Assembly: GCF_000328475.2 (NCBI RefSeq)
Contig: NC_026480.1
Coordinates: forward strand, 558,001-622,000
Length of the DNA stretch: 64,000 nucleotides
Direction of reading: 5' to 3'
DNA from: Mycosarcoma maydis
Lineage: Eukaryota > Basidiomycota > Ustilaginomycetes > Ustilaginales
The position numbers and the translations under genes were made by a program. The notes beneath the pieces were generated by a model. It had not been told where the DNA came from. It worked only from the letters and a program-made list of their open reading frames with translations, and ran no database searches. Shown one piece after another: positions 56,670 through 64,000 of the stretch (its first letter is position 1; every line of letters begins with the position of its first letter).

Positions 56670-58424
56670 ATGGCTCGAGCCGTCTCGCTTCAGCGCAGGC
56701 CAGTGGGTCTCCTCCTCGCTCTGCTCGCCTCAATAGCTTTGCTCGCTCAACCTTCAGCTGCAATCGCATCGGTCACGCGTCGAGGAAAGTATCTCTACCA
56801 GGGCAACGACCGATTCTACATCAAAGGCGTCGCCTACCAGGAGGCTGCCCCCATAGCAGAGTCCACCGCTGCCAACGATGACAATGGTGGCTTTCCAGAG
56901 CCCGACAGCTTCACTGATCCTCTCGCGCTTCCAGACGCGTGCACACGCGACGTTGCCAACTTCCGTGATCTCGGCATCAACACCGTCCGTGTCTATTCGG
57001 TCAACTCGAGCCTCAATCACGATGCGTGCATGTCATCATTCAGCAATGCTGGCATCTATGTGATCCTCGACCTCGCGCTCCCACTCAACGGCTCCATCAA
57101 CCGCGCACAGCCCAGCTGGGATGTTGGTCTGCTTGACCTCTACGCATCAACCATTGACGTCTTTTCCAGGTACGACAACCTCCTCGCGGTCAACATCGCA
57201 AACGAGGTCGTCACGCAACCGTCGAATGCCAATGCTGCTCCCTTCATCAAGGCGGCGGTGCGTGACATCAAGGCCTACCTCCGCTCTAAAAACTCCAACG
57301 TGCTTGTATCCTACTCTTCCACCGACGGTCCTTCCGGAGTTAACCAGTGGCGAGACATGCTCGCCTACTACCTTACGTGTGGTAGTGCAGACACCAGTGT
57401 CGACTTGTACGGTCTCAACTCCTACTCGTGGTGCGGCAACAGCTCATACACGGCATCCGGCTACAACACGCTTACTAGCGACTTTAGCTCGCTGCCAGTG
57501 CCAGCCTATCTCGCCGAGTTTGGCTGTGTCGAGAATGTCGGCACCAACAACCGTCCCTGGACCGAAGTCGCAGCGCTTTTCTCCGCCCCCATGACCGACA
57601 CTTTCAGCGGTGGTGTCGCCTTCTCATACTTTCCTCAGGACACTGGCCCCGATTACGGACTTGTCAGTGTCTCGGGCAACACGGTGAACACGCGATCCGA
57701 CTGGCAGGCGCTCAAGAGGGAGTTTGCCAACACTTCGGCCCCGACCAGTGCTCCATCGGGTTCGTCTAGCTCGCCAGCCTACGCAGCATGCCGGGGCAAC
57801 ACCAACAACTTCCCCGCATCCACCGTTCTTCCTCCAACACCCAATGCACAGCTGTGCAACTGCGTCGAATCCAACGCCTTCAGCTGCGCGCTCAACCCAG
57901 CCACATTCAACTCGCCCAGCATCATCGGTACCTTGACAGGTCAGGCCTGTACCTACTTGTCCGAACAAGGCGGTTCCTGTGCAGCCATCTTGGCCGACGG
58001 CGAGTCGGGTACCTATGGCGACTACTCCTTCTGCACTTCCGCACAGCGACTCGAGTGGGCCATGTCTCAGTACAACGTTGTGACCAACTTTAACGCCGAC
58101 TCGTGCAGCTTTTCCGGAAATGCAAGTGTCAAGGTTCCCCCACAACCCATGGCTTCAGCCATCAACGATGCCTTTTCAACCTGTTTGGCGCAGAACCCGG
58201 TGGGTGTGTCGACGCCAACACCCCACGCGGGGCCGGCGACGGTCAACAGCACGGTTAGCGCTTCCACTGCTGCGCCCTCGCAGACCGGTTCCGGTTCCGG
58301 CTCCGGTTCCGGCTCCGGTGGCGGTAATTCCAATTCTGCCTCGGCCAGCTTCCAGGGTGGCAAGGGGTTGGCTACGGCCATGACGCTCGGTGGGGCTGTC
58401 GTTGCTGCTTGGTCGATGCTTTGA
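56670..58424 (+). CDS. GPI-anchored 1,3-beta-glucanosyltransferase (GH72 with X8/CBM43 module)
   Basis: 584 residues, intron-free. Gas/Gel enzymes cut a 1,3-beta-glucan chain and re-join it to another, elongating and branching wall glucan outside the plasma membrane. The signal peptide is L-L-L-A-L-L-A-S-I-A-L-L-A-Q-P-S-A-A. The GH72 domain starts R-F-Y-I-K-G-V-A-Y-Q and holds both catalytic glutamates: Glu179 in IANEV (acid/base) and Glu283 in Y-L-A-E-F-G-C (nucleophile). A cysteine-rich X8 (CBM43) module at about 375-500 (ACRGNTNNF, LCNCVESNAFSC, ACTYLSEQGGSC, FCTSAQRLEWAMSQYN) places it in the Gas1/Gas2 subgroup. A Ser/Thr linker with a (Gly-Ser) repeat leads to a GPI signal ending in a hydrophobic tail. 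It works on the product of FKS1, the nearest gene upstream. Confidence 0.95.
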   Translation: MARAVSLQRRPVGLLLALLASIALLAQPSAAIASVTRRGKYLYQGNDRFYIKGVAYQEAAPIAESTAANDDNGGFPEPDSFTDPLALPDACTRDVANFRDLGINTVRVYSVNSSLNHDACMSSFSNAGIYVILDLALPLNGSINRAQPSWDVGLLDLYASTIDVFSRYDNLLAVNIANEVVTQPSNANAAPFIKAAVRDIKAYLRSKNSNVLVSYSSTDGPSGVNQWRDMLAYYLTCGSADTSVDLYGLNSYSWCGNSSYTASGYNTLTSDFSSLPVPAYLAEFGCVENVGTNNRPWTEVAALFSAPMTDTFSGGVAFSYFPQDTGPDYGLVSVSGNTVNTRSDWQALKREFANTSAPTSAPSGSSSSPAYAACRGNTNNFPASTVLPPTPNAQLCNCVESNAFSCALNPATFNSPSIIGTLTGQACTYLSEQGGSCAAILADGESGTYGDYSFCTSAQRLEWAMSQYNVVTNFNADSCSFSGNASVKVPPQPMASAINDAFSTCLAQNPVGVSTPTPHAGPATVNSTVSASTAAPSQTGSGSGSGSGSGGGNSNSASASFQGGKGLATAMTLGGAVVAAWSML

Positions 58425-58861
58425 ACTGGTTGCTTTCAGATAATATACCTTTACCGGGTTTTCATTGCATTTGCTTTGCATGGTTCGCAGTTGATGCTGA
58501 TGGATCGGACACTTTCTTGTACTACCGTGGATTATCTGTTTTTGTCTATATCCCTTGACATGCTGGACTTGACCGATACAACTCATGGTGCTTGAATGTG
58601 TGTGAGCAACAAAAGTAGATGCAAGGTGTCTGCGCGCAGGCTGGCGAGCTGGCAAGCTGCCTCGATGCAGTCACACAGCTGGTTTGGTCCGATCTGTCGA
58701 AGCGTCTGTACACGTTCTGGACGTGATGGTCAACTGCGTGACGTCAGCAGGCCAACTGCGTACAGGACAGATTCGTGATTCACGATCGTGGATTGAAAAG
58801 ATTCATGCTTGTGATTGTCTGTTGGTCATGAGTACAAGACGGGCTTGATCTTTAATGCTGA
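58425..58861. other. Convergent intergenic region
   Basis: 437 bp between the GAS/Gel and rhomboid stops, with a small TCGTGA/TCACGA pair at about 58770-58790. It presumably contains both 3' UTRs. Confidence 0.5.
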
Positions 58862-60664
58862 TCAAGTGGTACTGGCACTGCTCGTGGTTAGGCCGGTGCC
58901 CTTGCACGAGTTGAAGATGGGCAAACAGCTCAAGTACCTACACCACGTACATGCTTTTGTGGGATCGGGCGAATTGTAAAAGTTGCTGGCCAAGCCAGCA
59001 AAGAAGCCAACCAACAAGCCGAGCGCAAGAATCCTCAACACCCACGTCACCACTCTATGGCGTTTACTGGAATGAATAGACGGTGCAAACATCAAACCGC
59101 CCAGCAGTCCAACGCAGAAACCGCCAATGTGCGCGAAGTTATCCAACCCGGGCAACAGTCCGAGCGCAAGCCCAAGAATGGCGAACCCAATCGACATGAG
59201 CAGTCGCATCTTGGCTCGATACTCGTACTTCCAGTTGTAGCACAAATCCACGAGCTCAATGCTGATGCATGTGTAGATGGCACCAGATGCACCCAGCGCA
59301 GGCTGTCCGATCAACCCAAAGTTTCCACCCAGCAGATTCCCTCCAATACCACCGGCAAAGTAGACGATAAAGTACGCAATCGATCCGATCAGCTTCTCGA
59401 TCTGCGCACACAGCGTCAGTTGCACCAAAAGGTTAAAAAAGATATGTACGAATCCGGCGTGCACAAAGATGGCCGTGACGAAGCGGTAGCCTTGGTTCGG
59501 ATTGTTGGCGTCTTTCAGACCACAGATCTGCGAGATCGCGCACAGCTGGTCGGCAGAGTACAGGTTCGAACTTGAAGTCGAGTCCTTGAGGCAAGGAAGC
59601 TGTTCCGAGGTGGGCAGTGCGGGAACGTTGCGCATGCACGGCACGAAGCGCGCACCGAACGAGATCATGAATTCAGCTGAAGGTCCCAACATGGGGTTGA
59701 TGCTCGGACGTGTCTGCACTGCTTGACCAGTCTCTGCGTTGGCCTTGATTAACTCGATGACGAAGACGACCACAAGCGCCACAGCAACCACCCACGATAC
59801 ATATGGCCATCTCTGTCGTCCGATGCCCTGTCGACGTCGCTCGATTTGATCCCGAACCTTTTCTTCGCCTGCGAGACGTCGGCTCGTCGAGCTGGAAAGC
59901 TTGCCCAGCAAGCCGCTTTTGGCTTCCTCGTCTACTGCTGCTGGATGTGAGCCTTCGATCTGGTTGGACCAGAGTGCTGCTGATCCGCGCCTAATCTGCT
60001 TTGTTTCGTCGTCTTCGTCCTCTGCGTAGCCCATGGGTTCGGCGTGGTTCTTGAGCGGCAGCTCGGTTGCGCTGGAATCGTAACGTGCATGTGCATAGTC
60101 GCGATCGGTGTGGTGCTGATCGTAGTAGCTGCTAGGATTCTCCAAGTGATCATGGTATACTGTCGAGTTGCGTTGCATGTGCTGCGCCCTCAGCGCGTCT
60201 TCTGCGCTCGTGTCTGTGTAGACGGTGGCGTGGTCGCGCTCGACATTTCTGCCGATGCGGACGTTGTAGCTGCTGATACTATCGTTGGGTGCCAGCGTGT
60301 CGGTCCTGTCAAGGAAGATGGTGCCGGTGAGGGCACGATCTTCGGGACCGTATGGATCATGTCGAAGGTACGAGTCTCGTGCGGCTGCTGATGCGGAGTG
60401 ATCAAGCGGAGGTGCACTACTGAAGGCCTCGTAGGGATCGGTGTACATGGAGGGAGAGTCAGCACCTATGTTGGATGCCGGCGGAGCGAGACGGTGGGCG
60501 TTGGAGTTGGCTCCCACGCCTGCAGAGTTGCGATGAACTGTCTGGGCTTGATTGGACGAAATCATCTCCACAACCTGATCGTACTCGGTAGCACCGTAAG
60601 GTGATGGATCCCATGCCGAGCTGTGATAGCTGTGTTGCGCAGCATCGCCGTGGTATCGACTCAT
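58862..60664 (-). CDS. Rhomboid intramembrane serine protease
   Basis: 600 residues, intron-free. The first ~280 residues are a hydrophilic cytosolic tail rich in Ser, Asp, Tyr and His. A membrane segment (WVVAVALVVVFVIELI) is followed by a loop with cysteines and the six-helix rhomboid core: Y-R-F-V-T-A-I-F-V-H-A-G-F-V-H-I-F-F-N, G-A-S-G with the nucleophile Ser460, and A-H-I-G-G-F with the catalytic His512, then a C-terminal helix. The H-x-x-x-H-x-x-x-N element that shapes the oxyanion pocket is present. The architecture (cytosolic tail plus 1+6 helices) is that of secretory-pathway rhomboids related to animal RHBDL and fungal Golgi/plasma-membrane members, not the mitochondrial PARL/Pcp1 type. 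Substrates are unknown. An Asn/Cys-rich end follows the last helix. Confidence 0.93.
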   Translation of the reverse strand: MSRYHGDAAQHSYHSSAWDPSPYGATEYDQVVEMISSNQAQTVHRNSAGVGANSNAHRLAPPASNIGADSPSMYTDPYEAFSSAPPLDHSASAAARDSYLRHDPYGPEDRALTGTIFLDRTDTLAPNDSISSYNVRIGRNVERDHATVYTDTSAEDALRAQHMQRNSTVYHDHLENPSSYYDQHHTDRDYAHARYDSSATELPLKNHAEPMGYAEDEDDETKQIRRGSAALWSNQIEGSHPAAVDEEAKSGLLGKLSSSTSRRLAGEEKVRDQIERRRQGIGRQRWPYVSWVVAVALVVVFVIELIKANAETGQAVQTRPSINPMLGPSAEFMISFGARFVPCMRNVPALPTSEQLPCLKDSTSSSNLYSADQLCAISQICGLKDANNPNQGYRFVTAIFVHAGFVHIFFNLLVQLTLCAQIEKLIGSIAYFIVYFAGGIGGNLLGGNFGLIGQPALGASGAIYTCISIELVDLCYNWKYEYRAKMRLLMSIGFAILGLALGLLPGLDNFAHIGGFCVGLLGGLMFAPSIHSSKRHRVVTWVLRILALGLLVGFFAGLASNFYNSPDPTKACTWCRYLSCLPIFNSCKGTGLTTSSASTT

Positions 60665-60978
60665 TGTTCAGGAGGATGGTAGAAATTGGTGCCCAGCCAA
60701 GATCGGCAGGAAGCTGCCAGCCAGTGAGATGAGACACAGCCGACACGAGCCGGCAATGAAATCGTTTCAGGTGAGCCTTTGCCACCTACTGTACTGTACA
60801 GGAGCTGAGCGAGCAACGGTGACGACGACGAAAGGGACGAAGAATAGGGAGAAGAGGAGCAGCTTTGCAGTGAGTTGGCCGTCAAAAGCAATGGTTATGG
60901 AGGAGGTGTGATGATAAGAAAGCAAGCAAGAAAGTGAGGGAGTAAAGCGTGACACAAGTGAAAGAGCATGCCACGGTG

Positions 60979-61009
60979 CAGTTACGAGTCACGAGTCACG
61001 AGTCACGAG
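60979..61009. repeat. (TCACGAG)n heptamer array
   Basis: Four units of a G-spaced variant of the dispersed family, about 0.3 kb upstream of the rhomboid start. Confidence 0.9.
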
Positions 61010-61539
61010 TGTTGGTTTCAAGCTGTCAAGTCGTCTGTTGTGAGTGTTGCTCCACACTTTTTGCAAGAGAAAAAACTCAAAACCTGCACGTACGACGCCC
61101 GCGCGCTTGCACACGAGCACGCGACGACTCTTGAGGTGTCCTGCTGGCTCGTGGCTGGCTGCACAGCCCAAAAAGGTAGCTGCACAGCTTCGAGTCAACG
61201 GGAGATCTGAAGCGCTTGTCTGCTTTGCTCTCGCACCAGAGACCATCCATTCACACGACGACGTTGAACATGCTGCAGACAAGCTTCGGGGCCATCAATC
61301 CGAGCGATTCGGAACGAGACGAAAGGCACATTCTACGGCCCTCGTCAAGGCTTGTTGTCGCGCGATGTTCTCTTCTCCCGCTCACCAGCTAGCTGAGATG
61401 CTGAGATGTGATGACTTTACCCAGCTCATAGACTACTCGCTAACTCACATAATCTGAAAACACATAACCGATAAGTTATAGAAGCTGCGTCAACCAGGGA
61501 AAGCTGTGCACAGCAACCGAAGTGACAGGTCATCTGATC

Positions 61540-61577
61540 ATTCACGATTCACGATTCACGATTCACGATTCACGATT
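61540..61577. repeat. (TTCACGA)n heptamer array
   Basis: Five tandem units about 0.4 kb upstream of IWR1. Confidence 0.95.
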
Positions 61578-61978
61578 GTGGGCCACGCTGTGCGCGGTGC
61601 GCTGTTATCCTCAATGTTATACCTTGATGTTTCTCACATCAAGCAACAAATCGTGAATCCCGTGTCTCGAACTCGTAGTCACGAGTCACGAGTCTCGAGT
61701 CGGTGAACCGATGTGGAGGCCCAAGCCAAAAAAGTTGAGAAGAACTGAGTGATTCACGATTTGTCCGCCATCTTTCAAGCATCCAACCACGATTGCAACG
61801 ATACGGGCGGCAGACGGAGGCTGATTTTGCCAATCAAAATCAACTCGTATGGACCGCTACGGTGCTCTGGAAACGTTGAGAGTGCCTTGAAAACCACCCG
61901 GTGCCTTCGCAGTATCTGGTATCACGGCCTGATACTCAGGTTTTGAAGCAGCCGGCTCTGCTGGCTCCCAACTCGATC

Positions 61979-63682
61979 ATGTCGGTCGCTCGTACTGCGA
62001 CTCCGAAATCGGAGCATGCCGCATCTTCGACTGCATTCGAATCTCTAGCCACACAATGCCAGGGCTCTGAGAGTCCGCCTGTACCTCACGAAAATGATGA
62101 CGATACTGACGCTCACAGAGTACAGATGATTCTCAGAATCAAAAGAAAACGCAACCAAGATCCCGTAGATGCCCTCATCATTAAGCAGAATGAGCGCAGA
62201 CACAAGCGCAGGTCTATGATACTGCCAAATGATGATGCAGATCCAGACTTCTCGCCAGACAGGAATGCGGAAGCTACAGCTAAGCAGCGCGGCGTTTTTC
62301 GTCTGGCGGAAACCGTATCGCTCCAGTCGTTCTCAGACCCCATCGCAGCGCGTAGGCTCCATCAACGCATCTCGGCGCTAACCAAGTCGATCACGGTTGG
62401 TCCAAGCACCAAGCCTCTGATGCCTTCGAAACTCGCTCAGAGCGTCTCATCACCTTCGCTTAGCCAAACCGCCGTTGAGCAGCGATTCGAATCATCTTGG
62501 AGCAACGACGATGAATCAAGCGGTCCATCGACGTCGCGTGTCCATCGTTCACTCGGAAGTTCGGTGACCTCGCTTAATGCACCGACAGAAGCATCGCCTG
62601 CGGCAACAACTACTTCTAGGCTCAAGGCGCTCGCGTCCGAGCAGATCGACCGCGATAAGGATCGTCGATCTCGCAGCAGCACGCCTTTGGGTATCCGCTT
62701 CAAAGTCATCTCAAAGGATCATGCAGCTGGGAAAGGTCTCAGACGTTCTGGAAGCTCAGCGAGTCTCCGAAAATTGCCCAGTACCGCAGGGACAAGCCGT
62801 CCCTGGCACACGCCAGTCGGGCCGCCCGTGATCCGGTCCAAGAAGGAAAACGAGGCAGAGGCCCTCTTTGGACGTATCATTGATGCAGAGACCGAGTCCA
62901 TAGGCCCTGTACAAAAATCGACACGCGCAAGAGCTACGGCTGAAAAGCAGGCAAAGCAGGCAGTGCCCGCACAGCACGATGAGCAGATGGCCGGCCTCGA
63001 TGCCAAATTCGCCGAATTGCTCGGCGATTATCTGCGGTCAAACAATATTGAGCCCTCTCAGGATCTTGACAAGATTGCTCAAGGCGCTTCGCAGGAAGAT
63101 GTAGGTGAAGAGGCCGGTTTCGGACCTGTTACGGAAGCAGGCACGTTGCAAGTGGGAGCAGAAGGCGACGAGGATGATGAGGATGACTATGTATACGATG
63201 TATACTATCGAGACATGCTACCAACCAAAGCTGGCCCTCAAGGATCTGCAGAGACAGGTCTTCAACCAGCGCAAGTTGCTGGGCGAGAAAAGGGTGCCGC
63301 GGCTGGCTATACTGCTGTTCCGGACTCGATGGCTTTGCCCAGGGTATTGGGCGGAGAGGTGGTGCCTCCGGAATCAGCTGCTCTGACGCCCAACTGGTTC
63401 GCTGGTCTCGATTTTGCTGGACCCAACGCAGTGATTGCGTCACTTGAGGGCTTTGAGGACAGCGACGACGAGATTGAGCAGGTAGAGGACGACGGATTCG
63501 AAAGCTACGACGAAGGCGAAGACGAGGACAGCAACGACGAGGGCTTTTACAGAAACGACTACCCGGAGCAGGAGCTTCCAGAAGCCGACGAGGTCGATTT
63601 CGACTATGACGACGATGAGTTCGACGAGGATGAACACGATCAATACTGTGAGTGCGGACGAGCCGATTGCGTCGCTTTCTAA
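61979..63682 (+). CDS. IWR1: Iwr1-type RNA polymerase II nuclear import factor
   Basis: 567 residues from the ATG at 61979. Iwr1 binds the assembled RNA polymerase II in the cytoplasm and carries it into the nucleus with importin. Near the N-terminus V-Q-M-I-L-R-I-K-R-K-R-N-Q-D-P-V-D-A-L and the basic K-Q-N-E-R-R-H-K-R-R match the Iwr1 start and supply a nuclear localisation signal. A long Ser-rich middle follows, then the Iwr1 core E-D-D-Y-V-Y-D-V-Y-Y-R-D-M (Tyr404 begins the YVYDVYY motif) and a very acidic C-terminal part (Y-D-E-G-E-D-E-D-S-N-D-E-G-F-Y-R-N-D-Y-P-E) typical of the family. The last dozen residues carry Cys-x-Cys-x4-Cys, which is unusual. It is longer than yeast Iwr1 (353 residues) through the Ser-rich insert. 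Confidence 0.85.
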   Translation: MSVARTATPKSEHAASSTAFESLATQCQGSESPPVPHENDDDTDAHRVQMILRIKRKRNQDPVDALIIKQNERRHKRRSMILPNDDADPDFSPDRNAEATAKQRGVFRLAETVSLQSFSDPIAARRLHQRISALTKSITVGPSTKPLMPSKLAQSVSSPSLSQTAVEQRFESSWSNDDESSGPSTSRVHRSLGSSVTSLNAPTEASPAATTTSRLKALASEQIDRDKDRRSRSSTPLGIRFKVISKDHAAGKGLRRSGSSASLRKLPSTAGTSRPWHTPVGPPVIRSKKENEAEALFGRIIDAETESIGPVQKSTRARATAEKQAKQAVPAQHDEQMAGLDAKFAELLGDYLRSNNIEPSQDLDKIAQGASQEDVGEEAGFGPVTEAGTLQVGAEGDEDDEDDYVYDVYYRDMLPTKAGPQGSAETGLQPAQVAGREKGAAAGYTAVPDSMALPRVLGGEVVPPESAALTPNWFAGLDFAGPNAVIASLEGFEDSDDEIEQVEDDGFESYDEGEDEDSNDEGFYRNDYPEQELPEADEVDFDYDDDEFDEDEHDQYCECGRADCVAF

Positions 63683-63827
63683 GACGCTTTCACTGACCTT
63701 TGATACTTGTCCACCTGACGTACCTTTTTCTAGCTCTATCTGATGGAAGCTTCTGATCAGCTGCTTTGGCATTCCGCCTCTCGTCGGTATTCGCAGATTG
63801 CCGCAATGTTCTTGTGTCGACAACCCC

Positions 63828-63857
63828 GATTCACGATTCACGATTCACGATTCACGA
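63828..63857. repeat. (TTCACGA)n heptamer array
   Basis: Four tandem units 150 bp downstream of the IWR1 stop codon. Confidence 0.93.
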
Positions 63858-63947
63858 CTGTGACGTGCGGCTAGAGCGCTTGGACTTGCAACATCTCGAC
63901 AATCACGGAACGTTCTAGAGGAGAGATGAATGCCGACCGGCGAGGCT

Positions 63948-63957
63948 TATAAGCTCT
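63948..63957 (+). promoter_or_regulatory. TATA-like element
   Basis: GGCTTATAAGCT followed by a CA-rich leader running to the window edge, the arrangement expected ahead of a plus-strand gene further right. The match is by eye only. Confidence 0.25.
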
Positions 63958-64000
63958 GAGTACACTCAAACACAACCACCTAGATCAAAGTTGGCTGCGC

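Larger units (their letters stand above)
60665..61978. other. Divergent intergenic region between the rhomboid gene and IWR1
   Basis: 1.3 kb. It holds a TCACGAG array (60979-61009), a five-unit TTCACGA array (61540-61577), and further copies at about 61650, 61676-61700 and 61752. No supported gene. Confidence 0.6.
63683..64000. other. Downstream flank of IWR1 to window end
   Basis: It contains a (TTCACGA)n array and, near the end, a TATA-like box that may serve a gene beyond the window. Confidence 0.5.

Overview
This window is nuclear DNA of a basidiomycete fungus, most likely a smut (Ustilaginales). The evidence is the protein content (an FKS-type 1,3-beta-glucan synthase, a GH72 glucanosyltransferase, Sec23, Pam18, Tim21, citrate synthase, ribosomal proteins eL19 and eS27), a few short introns with GTAAG donors, long intron-free genes, and wide intergenic spaces filled with a short TCGTGA/TCACGA repeat. 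The species cannot be fixed from the sequence alone. There are no operons, no rRNA or convincing tRNA, no CRISPR array and no recognisable transposon. One run of 100 N (28794-28893) marks an assembly gap inside TIM21.

Layout. 0-4.5 kb: the 3' part of a PLP aminotransferase, a Ser/Thr-rich hypothetical protein, and the NatC acetyltransferase NAA30. 5.9-9.3 kb: SEC23 (COPII coat) converging on PAM18 (mitochondrial import motor). 10.5-16.8 kb: a very large TPR/GT41 O-GlcNAc-transferase-like protein. 17.3-21.3 kb: a WD40 protein and mitochondrial citrate synthase. 23.6-30.4 kb: the SNARE BET1, a secreted double-psi-barrel (expansin/RlpA-like) protein, TIM21 and a Yippee protein. 32.2-38.9 kb: a secreted, probably GPI-anchored protein, RPL19, and RPS27, whose start codon sits alone in its first exon. 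39.4-45.3 kb: palmitoyltransferase PFA4, the SNARE YKT6 and a CENP-L/Fta1-like kinetochore protein. 46.3-58.4 kb: FKS1 and a GAS/Gel glucanosyltransferase, separated by 5 kb without a supported gene. 58.9-63.7 kb: a rhomboid protease and IWR1 (RNA polymerase II import).

Functional themes: ER-Golgi traffic (Sec23, Bet1, Ykt6, with a Pfa4-like palmitoyltransferase), TIM23-linked mitochondrial import (Pam18, Tim21), beta-glucan wall synthesis and remodelling (Fks1, Gas/Gel), and translation (eL19, eS27). The genes are independent transcription units.

Splicing was worked out by hand. SEC23, PAM18, citrate synthase, BET1, PFA4, YKT6 and RPS27 each have one intron (62-nt class alternatives were considered for PFA4), and every joined reading frame is a multiple of three. 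The strongest items for a second look are the dispersed TCGTGA repeat family, the giant OGT-like protein, the PFA4 intron that can be read through to a different C-terminus, the 985-nt RPS27 intron, the stop-free in-frame BET1 intron, and the gap that hides part of TIM21.
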